Source: Ailanthus altissimus (Eukaryota; Streptophyta; Magnoliopsida; Sapindales; Simaroubaceae). Taken from it: a stretch of DNA of 64,000 bases. The notes under the pieces were generated by a model that did no database searches, was not told the origin of the DNA, and saw only the letters and a list, made by a program, of their open reading frames with translations. This document shows, one piece after another, positions 47,314 through 59,974 of the stretch; the first letter of the stretch is position 1; every line of letters begins with the position of its first letter. Made by a program: the position numbers and the translations under genes. Location: NCBI GenBank assembly GCA_946807835.1, contig OX327706.1, forward strand, positions 25,843,001 through 25,907,000, given 5' to 3'.

Positions 47314-49996
47314 TGTAGTAACCACTTATCCAATAGCGAAAAGAATAAATACTTATATAAATATATATATATATATATAATATTCATATTTTATTTGTAT
47401 GTAGATGATACTTATTTATGTATTGTTATTAGTATTATTTGTATAGATTAAAGACATACTATTAGTATTGAGTTTATTTGCTAGACTTTAAATTTATTTT
47501 AGGGACCAAATTATAATACTTTGAAAGTTTTAGGGGTTAATTTGTAAATACTAAAAGTTAGTCTCTTAGTATAAAAATACACATTTTAAACCATAATTTA
47601 CTCATTTTTGGGTCGAGCGGCCCCTTTAGAGAGAGAAAATAAAGAAATAAAGGGGAGAGAAAGAGAAGAAGAAGAAGAAGAAAGAAATTAAAATTTAGAG
47701 TTTTAAGAGGTATATCATAATTATTTTTAAAATTATTGGTGTTAATTAAGTTAATTTCTTTAAGTTTTGATTTCTGGACAAATGAAAAATTGGGGATTTG
47801 ATGTGACTTTTGTAAAATATATTGAGAATTGATAATGATTATGTAGATAGCTTGATAAATCGTGATGAATTACAGGATTTCTACTTGATAGTCTCTTGAT
47901 TCGAAAATATTATAAATTATTGTGCTTTGATTTTGATTTTACATTTTAAGACTATGAAACTAGACATGTATAAAATCATTTGAGACTTTGAATCGATCAA
48001 AAATTTCAGAAATTGAATTTGTAGTGAATTTACCAAAATGACCTTAAAATTCTGAAAATTTCCTGTGTTAACAGTATGATACAGTGACAAATAATTTTTG
48101 ATCTACTGAATGATCTTCAAAAATTACAATATGATAAATTTATATGTTTAATATGATATATTCAAAATTGAGAATTTAGATCAATGTGGTTAAATTGTTA
48201 TGATTTTCTAAATCGTATCAGCTAATTGCAGTATTTGATTTACAGATTTTTAAAGATATGAAATAAAATAGTTTTAAAATACTTTTGGCAGAGATTTGAA
48301 GTGAAATATTTATCATGGAGTGAGATATGTGTTAAGAGTAATTCTGTAGTATTTTTATAATTTTTGAGTTAGTATATGATTTTATAAAATTGGGAGATTG
48401 ATTACTGTTCAGTAAATGTCTTGATCCTATCAGGATAATAGTTTGGATTTGATGGTGTTATGAAATGGATTGTGTAGGAATTATGATATAATATTTATAT
48501 ATAAGAATGATATATGAGTCAAGAATGATATATTCTGATTTTGGAATAATTGGATATCATTTGATGTATAAGAAAATTTAGTTAAGTGTAAGTAGTCAGA
48601 ATGACAGGTTTTGAGAAATCAAGTAATTAGACCAATTCGATGTGATAAGTGCAATATGCATAATTTTGTAAGCTATTTAAAGTATTTTGTGTAAATGTTG
48701 AGGCTTATGAAAGAATTAATCTTCATTGATAGGTTAAGGAGAATTGAGCCTTGTAGCCGAAAGTGCTAAGAGGTAAGTATATTAGACTGTTACTGAAATT
48801 ATAATAAGCATAAAAATATGTGCTAAGAGGCAAGTATACTAGACTTTTACTGAAATCACAATAAACATAGTAATTGTCTATGTATGATTTTGTAAATGTA
48901 CTTAAAAATATATTTATGTTATACCAAAATATATTTATATAAAATGTGAAAAACATATGTTTATGAATGTAAGCATTGACATTGAGCATGGACATACATG
49001 TGTTTATGAAAGTGAGCTTTCAAAATGAAATGTGTTTAACAAAAAAAAGCTTTTGAAGTGAAAAATGTCCATGAGATACGTTTTGTGTTTTGAGGATGCT
49101 TGAACTCATTATTTACTTAGTATGCACCTTATATGATTTGTGGAGTCTTTATGTGTGGTCTTTCCATTGAGATTGGTAAATGTTATGTGTTTCGTATGTA
49201 AGGAGGATCCTATTGGTACCTAAAAGAAGATTGAGTCATCACATTCGTGTGGTGACGTATTGGTGCATGTGAAAGGACTCACCGATGATCAAGGTGAAGG
49301 TTTGGCTCTTACCTTCAGACATAAACATTATTTATGTGTAATTTAAACCTCACTTGTATTATTCCTCTTATACGGTATGTCACATACGAGTGACATTTGG
49401 CTCATTATGTGATATGTGATATGAAAGTCCTACTAAGTAGTAGTTGAGTGATGGTATTCCTATTATATGTTTTGAAAGAATGTGTAAGCGCTTACCTGAC
49501 ATGTGATTTGATAAGATTATGATTTTGATTTATCACAGCATATTATATACATGCATTGTGTACATATATATTTTTATTTTGATATATGAAAAACTAGTAT
49601 GCTTATTAAGTTTCGTACTCATTATAGTTTATGGTGATTTCAGGTAAATAAGGCACATGTGTGCTTAACGGATTTAGCAAGGCTTCTATTATCCCTTGGG
49701 TTCCCTAAGTTGCTAGGTTGCTTAGTGTTTCATTTGTGGACACATAGTTTAAGATATTTGATTTGTCCCTATTGAATAAATACTTTGTGTTATTTTATTA
49801 TGTATGGTTGTATTTGGTTTATGTTTCACTAAGTATGGTCACGGGTTAATTTTGCATTAAACTTACTAGCAACTTGATAAGAATTCCTTTGTTGAATTCA
49901 AGTTTGAAAATTTATGCAATATTAATTATGAGTGCATATTATTGAATGAGTGTAAGTTATGTCATGTTTCAAATCTTTTGAGTCTGGAGCGTGACA
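47314..49996 (+). mobile_element. Solo LTR (2.68 kb) nested in the copia element
   Basis: The integrase frame of the copia element is split in the middle of the WHRKLG/HMSERGL region. The inserted DNA starts TGTAGTAACC, ends GAGCGTGACA (TG…CA) and is flanked by perfect 5-bp direct repeats GGGTC (47,309-47,313 and 49,997-50,001). Removing it and one repeat rejoins the host frame exactly. It contains no coding domain, no second LTR and no primer site, so it is a single LTR left by recombination of a larger element, likely Ty3/gypsy judging by its length and ends. An internal purine tract is at 47,625-47,690. A 57-bp tandem duplication is at 48,763-48,876. Confidence 0.9.
48763..48876 (+). repeat. 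57-bp tandem duplication inside solo LTR
   Basis: Two adjacent units, each starting GTGCTAAGAGG(T/C)AAGTATA, with about ten differences between them. Confidence 0.75.
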
Positions 49997-52715
49997 GGGT
50001 CATATGTCAGAACGAGGTTTAAAGATTCTCTCTGATCAAAATTTACTTCCTAAGCTCAAATCGGTTCATTTACTTTTCTGTGAGCATAGTGTCACAAGTA
50101 AGCAGTATAGATTAATTTTTAGAACATCTAATTCTAGAAGTAAAGAAATTCTAGAATTGATCCACTTTGATGTTTGGCAAGCACTGGTGATGTCCTTAGG
50201 GGGAGCGAGATATTTTGTATCATTCATAGATGATTACTCCAGAGATGTTGGGTGTATCCAATCAAAAAGAAGTCATATGTGTTTGAAGCTTTCAGAATAT
50301 TCAGAGCGCGTGTAGAACTTGAATAAAAAAAAAGATTAAGTGTTTAAGGACAAATAATAGAAGAGAATATATTGGCGAGAAATTTATTGCATTTTGTCAA
50401 CAAGAAGGCATTAAGCAGCAATTCAGCACGGCTTACACACCTCAGCAGAATGGAGTAGTAGAGCGGATGAACAGAACCTTGTTGGAAAGAACAAGAGCTA
50501 TGTTGAGAACTGCAAGTTTAGTCAAGGCATTTTTGGTAGAAGCAGTTAAAATTGCATGTTATGTGGTAAATCAGTCACCATCAACAGCAATCGAGTTGAA
50601 GACACCGATGGAGATGTAGATTGGGAAAACAGTTGATTATTCTCGCCTTCATACATTTGGAAGTCCTATGTACGTGATGTATAATCCTCAAGAAACAACG
50701 AAGCTGGATCCAAAATTCAGAAAATGTCTTTTCTTGGGATATGCTGATGGAGTCAATGGGTATCGTTTGTGGGATCCCACTACTCACAAGGTCGTCATTA
50801 GCATAGATGTGATATTTGTAGAAGATAAACTGCAAAGGAATGATGAAGATGATAGCACAGTGAAAAAAAATTCAGAGACTACAACGGTACAAATGAAAAA
50901 TAATCACGTACAAGAAGATTCAAATTTTTCTGAAACAACACCAAAGCACGAAGAACAAGAACCAGTAGAGTCTAAAGCTATAGGTGATCGTCGATCAACT
51001 CGTAAGAGACGACCACCAACGTGGCACTCGGAGTATGTCATGGAGGCTCATGTTGCATACTGCCATCTAACAGAGGATGAAGAGCCAACAACTTTCCAGG
51101 AGGCTTCTAAAAGTCAAGATGTTTCTTTATGGATGATAGCAATGCGAGAAGAAATTAAAGCCTTGCATAAGAACAAAACATGGGAGCTGATTGCACTACC
51201 ATGTGGAAGAAAAGCCATTGGTAACAAATGGGTCTACAAGATCAAACGGGATGGCAATGACCAAGTGGAGCAGTATCGTGCGAGATTGATGGTGAAAGGT
51301 TATGCTCAGAAAGAAGGTATTGAATTTAATGAGATATTTTCCCCTGTGGTTCGACTCAAGACAGTCAGAATAGTCTTGACAATGTGTGCTACATTTGACT
51401 TACTTCTAAAGTAGTTAGATGTGAAGACAACTTTTCTTCATGGAGAACTTGAAGAAGAAATTTATATACTCAAACCAGAAGGTTTTAAAGAAGAAGAAAA
51501 AGAGAACTTGGTTTGCAGGTTGAACAAATCTCTGTACGGTCTCAAACAGGCGCCGAGGTGTTGGTACAAGAGATTTGATTCCTATATCATCAACCTTAGA
51601 TACAACAGACTTAGTTCAGACTATTGTACATATTACAAAAGGTTTGAAGATTATAATGATTTCATTATTTTGCTATGTGGATGACATGTTGGTGGCAGGC
51701 CCCAACAAAGATCGAGTCCAAGAATTGAAGGTATAGTTGGCTAGAAAATTTGATATGAAAGACTTGGGACTAGCAAACAAGATTCTAGGGATGCAAATTC
51801 ACCGAGACAGAAATAATAGGAAGATTTGACTTTCTCAGAAGAACCACTTAAAGAAAATCTTGTGGCGCTTCAACATGTAAGATTGTAAGCCAATTAGTAC
51901 ATTACTCCCTATTAATTTCAAGTTATCCTCTATGATGTATCATAGCAAAGAAACAGAGAGGAAGGAGATGTCTCGAGTGCCGTATGCATCAGCAGCGGAA
52001 AGTTTAATGCTCGCTATGATTTGTACCAGACCAAACATTTTATAAATAATGAAAGCAGTTATGAGATACTTAGCAAATCTTGGTATAGAGCATTAGAGTT
52101 GTGTCAGGAGGATCCTTACATACATTAAAGGTACCTTAAATATTGCTTTATGTTACAGAGAATCAGATTTTATCGTTAAAGGCTATGTGGATTCAGATTT
52201 TGTAGGAGACTTTGATAAAAGAAAATCCACTACTAGCTATGTGTTTAAATTTACAGAAAGAGTTGTAAACTGGGTTTCGAAACTGCAAACCGTTGTGGCA
52301 TTATCCACTACAGAAGTAAAATACATGGCAGCTACACAAGCTTGTAAGGAAGTAATTTGGATATAAAGATTACTGGAGGAGCTCGAGCACAAGTAAAAGA
52401 AGTTGAATTATTTTGTGACAGTCAGAGTGCCTTACACATTGCAAGGAATCTAGATTTTCATTCAAGAACGAAGTACATAGGTGTTCAATATCACTTTATT
52501 CGAGAAGTAGTAGAAGATGGAAGTATGGATATGAAAAAAAATTCATACAGATGATAACCTAGCAGATGTGTTGACCAAGCCCACCAATACCAACAAGTTT
52601 GTATGGTGCAAATCCTTACATGGTCTAGCAGACACGTAGGCAATATGACTTTGGTGGGAAAAAAAATGGTGTGGAGACTTAATTGATTCTTAATCAAATC
52701 TCTAAGTGGGAGAAT

Positions 52716-53109
52716 TGTCAGCAACTGACACCGTGTGCCAGTTACATAACAAATTTGCTGGCACACAATACTAGCAAATTTGTTATGGTGGACAGCCTTT
52801 TTAAGGCTGTCTACTTGCTCAACTCTCCCTATACAATGGAGAGTTTATCAATTTATTTTTCATTGAATTTTGAGAGATTTTTTGAGTGATTTGAGAGAAT
52901 TGTGTATTGAGATTTTGGGTTATAAGGTTAAAACACTATAATATTTATATTCTTCATTTCTAATAGTAAAAGACTCTTCTATTTTCGTCCGTGGACATAA
53001 GTTAAAGGCTGAACCACGTAAATTTTTGTGTTTAATCTAATTTTTATTTTTATTATTTTTTTAATTTTAGTTTAGTTGCAACTCTGCATCACCTCTCAAT
53101 TTTTTAACA
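52716..53109 (+). repeat. 3' LTR of copia element
   Basis: It starts TGTCAGCAACTGACACC after a polypurine tract and ends TTTTTAACA. Inside is an inverted repeat (GACAGCCTTTTTAAGGCTGTC) at about 52,792-52,812, which can form a hairpin. Confidence 0.85.
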
Positions 53110-53114
53110 ATTTT

Positions 53115-54490
53115 AAAAAATAAAAATTCACACCTAAAAGTAAAATAATTTTATATATAAATAATTTAATAAATTATATAATGAGTAATACTATTATATA
53201 ATATTATCTATAATTAATTTATAATTTTTATGTAATTATATTTGTTATAAATTTTTATTATGCGGTCAAATTCTCATTCGAGTTACATAGTTTTCTAAAT
53301 TAATTATATATATCCATATATATTGGGTTCTTTTATTTACGACGAAAACTTTCTATCTAAGTGAGGACTTCGCGAAGGCTGCTCAGTCCTGTCATTGGCT
53401 TTAGTCAAAAAGTAGCATTTGCTTTGCAGTCATCCCACGAAATAAAAATCTTGCATTGGTCGCTACCCAAAAGCCCCAAGCTTAAGGTTCGTTTTCCTTA
53501 AATTCCACACCATGTGCAAAAAGGATACAATTTGCTATTAATACATATTTAGAATAATATTACTGATATTACTATACAATTGTATAAAAAAGTATTTCTT
53601 AAAAAAATAAACACTCTAAAACGTATTATAAATTTCTATATTCTATAGTAATTTTTTTTATAAAAAAAAATACTGGTATTACAATTAAAAATTTATTAGA
53701 ACCACTCAATATTAATACACTAAAAATTTATCTAAAACATTAACTCTTAAAAAAATAAAAAAAGAGCAAACGAGAAAACGAAGCTCCCATAATATATTAT
53801 TCTAAAGTGTTTAACACCTTTATAAATGGCCGGTGGGGAGCTTTAGGAGGATACCGTCAAACTTAGACGTTGTCCTCAGCAAAGGTAAAAACACCTCAGC
53901 CACAGCCCACATCTTCTGGGCAACTTCGAATGTCCTGTCAATATTGCCATGGCTCCACAACTGGGATTTGGCACCAAGCTATGTCCTGCCAAAACCCATG
54001 GAAAATGTTAAAACAAACCAACCCTCGAGAACTGTTCATGTAAAATCACTTTTCAGTATTTAGCAGCATAGTTAGTGAGCCAATGGCGAGCCACAGTACA
54101 GCGGTAAAAAAATCACATAGAAACACTTTCCCAAGCTGCTAAGGCAATACTAGAATATCAATAGATAGCAGGAAAGTAACCGTGATAAGGGATAATTTGA
54201 ATTTAATTAAAGGCTTATTTTGTGATTTTAATGAGACTAATTATATATTTTTAGATGACTTGGACGCTACTTTTGGGTATTCATTTGATATTTTTTTTTT
54301 CGAGTAAGACTCCGGTGGCATTTGGTAGTAAGCAGCACTATTTTTTTTCTTTTTTTTTTAAGATGCAATAAAATATCCGACTCAATAAATATCCATTTTA
54401 ATTCAGAGACACGAATGTAATATGCATTCACGATTATTTAAACTATGTAATAAAAGTGCAGCAAGTAGTAAGTAAATGCTATTTACTCCC
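53115..54490. other. Spacer with a GC-richer pocket
   Basis: AT-rich DNA, except about 53,825-54,080, where composition resembles coding sequence. The plus strand has a 76-codon frame there, and the minus strand has a longer nearly open reading with one stop. I recognise neither. It may be a decayed gene fragment. Confidence 0.45.
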
Positions 54491-54494
54491 TCTA

Positions 54495-55125
54495 TTAAAT
54501 TCATCAACTATTAAAAAACTCTCTTAATATTTAATAATATTTAAAAACTCTTTTATTGTTATAATTAAAATAATATAAATTAATTTTAAAGATGTATATA
54601 ATCTTTTTATTTAAAAATGTTAACCATTTCATTTATATATTATTAAATAGTAAAAATACACTATATAAATAATAAAATTAATATACTTATACTATTAAAT
54701 GATTAATAAAAATAACACAAGATTTTATTATATTATAAATTATTATTTAATATAAATGTTTATATTTTTGTTAAAATATAAATATTTAATATCAATCGTC
54801 ATATTAATTTAAAAAAATAAAAAAAATCATTAATTTTAACACAATATAAATTTATTATTTATGTAGTCCTATTTAACTATTTCAAATTATATTACACAAT
54901 GTTAATTTTATTATTTATACAATATATTATTATTATTTAATACTGTATAAAAATAATTATTTATTTATTTTAATTAAAAATTAATATATTCTTTGAAATT
55001 TAATTTATATTATTATATTTTTAAATAAAGAATTTTTAATATTATCAAATATTGGAGAGTTTTCATAGTTAGGATAAAGAATTTTTAATATTATCAAATA
55101 TTGGAGAGTTTTCATAGTTAGGAGA
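54495..55125. mobile_element. MITE-like element upstream of protease copy B
   Basis: The left end (AACTATTAAAAAACTCTC, then AATATTTAATAATATT) is complementary to the right end (AATATTATCAAATATT, then GGAGAGTTTTCATAGTTAG). These imperfect terminal inverted repeats are about 45 bp long around a very AT-rich ~540-bp core. It is noncoding. The right end has been duplicated (see the 51-bp repeat). Confidence 0.65.
55024..55125 (+). repeat. 51-bp perfect tandem duplication
   Basis: The block running from TAAAGAATTTTTAATATTAT to TTTTCATAGTTAGGA is present twice in a row with no visible difference. It lies at the right edge of the MITE-like element, about 220 bp before the copy B start. The absence of differences points to a recent event. 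Confidence 0.85.
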
Positions 55126-55191
55126 TCTATTATGGAGTACATGGTAAATTCACTAAGCAGCAATATGTACAGGATACGTGTAACATTACGC

Positions 55192-55197
55192 CACGTG
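55192..55197 (+). promoter_or_regulatory. G-box upstream of protease copy B
   Basis: CACGTG within ATTACGCCACGTGTTAGTTA, the same 20-bp block as upstream of copy A. It is 150 bp before the preferred ATG. Confidence 0.6.
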
Positions 55198-55345
55198 TTA
55201 GTTAATCCCCCGACGCAAGCAACCGCGCGCCATGTTTAAGCTAAGTATTAGCTATCTTCCATCTATTAACCACCGAAGTGGAAACAAAAGAAACGACATC
55301 TCATTCTGCGTTCAGAACGAAGAGCAGTCCCTGAGAACAACGACG

Positions 55346-58300
55346 ATGAAGCCGTCGTCGCGGTGGACGGTCGTCGTGCCGCTCTGCTTGTCGATGCTCT
55401 TTAGCCTCACCAATGGATTCAGGCCACCTCGGCCGATGCTTGACAAATTATCTGGAAGCAACAAATACTTGACCACCGAAGAACTGTGGTTCAATCAGAC
55501 TCTCGATCATTACTCTCCTTATGTAACCCTCTCTCTCATTTTTCATTTTCTTTCAATTTTTTTCTTGCCGTTTCTTTTTGTATGTAATTTGTCTCTGAGT
55601 ATGCTGAATTAATTGATAGAGCATTATGTATAAGGTATATTTTCGTTTTAGTAATATGAATAGTTAAATGAAGCGAGATTAATTTTTTTTTTCTTTTTTA
55701 CTATTTTAAAGGAAAGTTAAACTAAAATGAAGTTTCAGAAATTTTTCGAGCTGCTTCAAATGATGACAAAAAGAATATGTTTTTGAATGCACTGTTGTTT
55801 GTTTCCATTGGTAGTCTTAGATGGCACTGTTAATTGCAGGATCACCGTCAGTTTGAGCAGCGGTACTATGAATTTCTTGACCACTTTCGAGCTCCGAGTG
55901 GACCCATATTTTTGAGAATTTGCGGTGAATATGCTTGTGATGGCATTCCCAATGATTATATCAGTGTAAGCTTTAGTTTTGTTACCTAGTTATAATATAA
56001 CAATAGATTATTAATAATAATGGTAGAAAGAGGTTTTAGTTACATATATGCAGTTTATATAATTGACAGTGAGCTTGAGTAGTTTGACTTATTGTAAAAT
56101 GAACATTGATGGTTCTTGTGAAGTGGCTATACTAATTTTAAGAAATTTTTAAACCTTGTATCTTTGTATAGGTGTTGGCCAATAAGTTTGAAGCAGCTGT
56201 GGTTTCACTTGAACATCGTTACTATGGGAAGAGTTCACCATTTAAATCATTGACAACAGAGAATTTGAAATATCTTTCATCTAAGCAGGCACTCTTTGAC
56301 TTGGCTGTTTTCCGACAGCATTATCAGGCTAGTACTTTTTAAATTCCTGATCTTTTTCTCCCTGTGTTTTGAAGCTGGCCGGTGCTTCTGAAAACAACTA
56401 CAGAAGGAATCTGCTAGCTAAATATAGCATCTTTTGTTTTGTGCATCTCTAGAATTCCTTGTATCTCATACGTTTTTCATTTTGTGTTCATATTCTTCAT
56501 TGCCACTGTAATATCTTTTTGCTGCCAAAATTCATCTTTTTGCTTGATTAAACATTATCTTTCAGGAATCCTTAAACCTAAAGCACAATAAAACGGATAC
56601 TGAGAATCCATGGTTTGTTTTCGGTATTTCATACCCCGGAGCTCTTAGTGCGTGGTTTCGTCTCAAGTTTCCTCATTTAACATGTGGAAGTCTTGCAAGT
56701 TCAGCAGTTGTTCTTGCTGTTTACAACTTCACTGAATTTGATCAGCAGGTAGAGACGAGCTAATCTGACTGAATACACATTTGATATAATGATCTTGTAA
56801 ATATCTACATGGTTGCTTTGATTTTTAGTTTAAATCTTCTATAAGTTGCCTCCTTTTGAGCTAAAAACTTTGTTCGGAAAACCAACCAATTTTGCATCTT
56901 TTGCCCTAACCTTCGGATCTTATCTTCTTTTTCCAGATTGGTGAGTCAGCTGGTGCTGAATGTAAAGCTGCTTTACAAGAAACTACAAGACTTGTGGAAC
57001 AGAGGCTTACATCAAATGCAAAAGCGGTGAAGACATTATTTGCTGCAGCTGAGGTTTGATTTTCTTTTCCTTTCTCTGCTTTATTAAGTACTCAAAATGC
57101 CAGTTAAGTATGAAGGAATGAAGAAACATTATGCACCTCATCGTGAATGTTGACACTATAGCTATGTTTGCAGCTTGAGATAGAGGGTGATTTCCTATAT
57201 TTTCTAGCAGATGCAGCAGTTACGGCGGTGAGCATGGTTTATTATTCAGTTTTGTGGCTTAAAAGTAATTTTTCATGTTAACAATCTTGATGTTAAATTT
57301 TCAGTTTCAATATGGAAATCCGGATATGCTATGCACCCCGCTTGTTGAAGCTAAGAAGGCTGGAGAGGATTTGGTGGTATAATTCTTTTCTTGCTCTCTA
57401 TCTCTCTCTTTTTTCTTTTTCCTTGTATTTTTATTGGGTGAAAAAAAACTTAAATTTTCTGTTTGACTAGTTGTTTGCTCTTTCACTAATAGAACTATTG
57501 AGATTTTAGTCATGGTTTATTTATTGGATGATTTTGTGATCGTCGGTCCTAGTGGTGAATTGAAATTGCACCAGTTGTTGGGACTTGCACTAAACATGTA
57601 TACCTGGAAAAGACAAGTATGAGATGTGATCATTGCTTCAGGTCCTTTTAACCAGCTCAAAAACTGATGGATGAGACTGTTCAGCTTGATGATTAGGCTG
57701 ACCATGCAGTGTGTTGGTTTATATGCCCTTATCAATATTCTTCAAGTTATGAATATATCAAAAAATAAATTAAAAAAATAAGAAATCATATGCATGCATC
57801 TTTCTTTTTTTATATATATTATGCTGCTTCTCTTCTAGGTGGATTTATTTCCTTGGTGATTGGCCCTGGACTTTGACACAGCTGATCACATGTAGGTGGG
57901 TACCATAGGTCTCAGTTTTAATTCTTATCATGGCAATAAAGAAAAGGATTTAGGATTTGTGATTAGCAGTTCTTTTATTAGTTTACAGTTACTGTCATTA
58001 TTTCTCTTATATCATCCTTAACTCTGTATGTGGTTGTAATATAAATACACTGCAATTTCCAGCATTTGTTTCATTGGCAAATTAAGATGTCTTTATTATC
58101 GTTCTCTGACTGTCAATGTTATTTTACTGGCATTCCTTTGTACTGCAGGATGCGTATGCCAAATACGTTAAAGAGGATTACCTGGCAAGTCTTGATGGCA
58201 GTGTTCAGACATATAATCAGAAACATCTGAAAAATACTGCTGTTTCTGACCAGAGTGCTGATCGATTGTGGTGGTTCCAAGTTTGCACAGAAGTTGCATA

Positions 58301-59974
58301 TTTTCAGGTGGCACCTGCAAATGATAGCATTCGCTCTTCAAAAGTAGATGCGAGGTATGTTTTTCATTACTATTTCATTGTGTATATTCCTTTTCACAAT
58401 ATTCCATTATGTGTATTCAATTATACACTTTCTTTTATATATGTATTAGTGATTTAGGGGATTATCCTTTCTGCCTGTCTAATTATACAAGTGGTTGCTC
58501 ATATGCGACAGATACCATCTGGACCTTTGTAAGAATGTCTTTGGAGAGGGCATCTATCCTGATGTTGATTCAACAAACATATACTACGGAGGAACAAATA
58601 TTGCTGGTCATTCGCCTTTCCTTTCTCCATCTTGAAATGTTTCATTAGATGCCTTTTTTTTATTTCTCTTCCTTCATCTTTCATAGTTCACATGTTCTTT
58701 TGAAAATCTGTGAATTTGCAGGTTCAAAAATTATTTTCACAAATGGCTCACAGGATCCCTGGCGTCGTGCATCCAAACAAACTTCATCTCCAGATAGTGA
58801 GTTTTCTATTTAGAAACTTGATGGCACAACTGTTAGAAGAAGGAAAAAAAAAAGGAATTAATCACTTGTTATTATTCCTATTATTTTTCAGTTTGATTTT
58901 ATGCATGGCATTGTAGCACCCATAAATGTCAAATGCCATTCTTTAGGACACTACTTTTTAGTTTAGTTTGAATCTCAATTTTCAAATTATCCTACGCAGG
59001 ATTGCTGTGCAGTGTAATGGCTATTGGATAACAGATAATGTAGTTTTTTTCTTTCCTTTTTTTCTCTCTATTTTACTAACATTCCTCATTTGAACTTTTC
59101 CAGTGCCTTCATATGTCATAACTTGTCACAACTGCGGCCATGGAACTGATTTGCGAGGATGTCCCCAATCTCCTCCACGTCCTGAAGGTAAGTAGTTTGC
59201 AATAGGCTTATATGTTGCTTTAACCATTAAGTGCTCATTTCAAACATTTTACACCATCAGAAGATTGCCATGACATTCTCTAACACATCCATTTAGATTC
59301 TAATTTTTTTTAATATATGGATGGCATGTATTTGATCTATTTAGAAGTTAGAATTGCCTAAAAATGTAAACACCTTGTAAGGGCCTTTGGAAAACTTCAA
59401 CATCGACACAGAGTTCATTTCTTCTTTCTAGTCCTTGTAGTTTTCGGTTTTAACCCTGCTTAAAAGAAATGCATAGGCATGAACATGGAATGTGAGATAA
59501 ATTGGTAGAATCTTCTTTAGAGAGAGGAAACACTGAATTTGAAAACAGAGTTCCAAATTTATTCGTAGAATTTTCTGCTACTCTTTGTTCCTAGAACCAG
59601 CTGCATTAACGATAGTATGTGCTCAACTGGTTTTGTTATTAACGCAGACATAAAAAGTTCAATTTTAGAGGATACTAAAGCCATGCATCTATAAAAACTT
59701 TAAAAGGCAGATAAAAAAATTGGTGCAGAAGTTGGAAAGACTGATGCTTGTTATGGCCTGCTGCATACTATGAATAGATCTCAAAGCCCTTCATTCGTCA
59801 ATCTTATGAATAAGTACTTGTTGCTATATATTCTAAAACTGTTACTTTTTCATGTCAGGTGATGCCAAGAACTGCAGTTCCCCTGATGCAGTTCTCAAAG
59901 TAAGGCAGCAGATCATAGAACATATAGATTTGTGGCTGTCTCAGTGCCAAGACAGTGGTTGGAGTTCTATGTGA
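55346..59974 (+). CDS. EDA2: S28-family serine protease, EDA2-like, copy B
   Basis: Twelve exons: 55346-55522, 55840-55965, 56172-56327, 56566-56748, 56937-57053, 57174-57227, 57305-57376, 58149-58354, 58512-58606, 58722-58796, 59104-59187, 59859-59974. They code for 486 residues with an open frame. A signal peptide spans about 1-24. The S28 catalytic triad is Ser ~175 in GISYPG, Asp ~407 in NGSQDPW and His ~433 in CGHGT. N-glycosylation sites include FNQT and YNFT. S28 enzymes (lysosomal Pro-X carboxypeptidase, DPP2, thymus-specific protease) cut near proline. The plant EDA2 type is named from an Arabidopsis embryo-sac-arrest mutant, and its substrates are unknown. The protein is probably vacuolar or secreted. 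The ATG at 55346 matches copy A and starts a clean signal peptide, but an in-frame ATG at 55232 would add 38 residues. The intron after exon 3 uses a GC donor (CAG|GCTAGT); reading on instead meets a stop within a few codons. No defects are seen. Confidence 0.9.

Larger units (their letters stand above)
45536..53109 (+). mobile_element. Ty1/copia retrotransposon, decayed, with nested insertion
   Basis: 5' LTR 45,536-45,879 and 3' LTR 52,716-53,109, flanked by the 5-bp direct repeat ATTTT (45,531-45,535 and 53,110-53,114). The primer-binding site at 45,882-45,893 resembles the initiator-Met tRNA complement, with two changes. The polypurine tract AAGTGGGAGAAT lies just before the 3' LTR. Order on the plus strand: gag (46,029-46,620, ending in a C-x2-C-x4-H-x4-C knuckle at about 46,714-46,760), protease (DSGA near 46,895), integrase (47,290 and 50,002-50,850), reverse transcriptase (51,180-51,700, YVDDM near 51,675) and RNase H (52,190-52,600). 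The order integrase before reverse transcriptase defines copia. Stops and frameshifts occur in every domain. Without the nested piece the element is about 4.9 kb, a normal copia length. The 5' LTR has diverged clearly from the 3' LTR, so the insertion is old. Confidence 0.93.
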
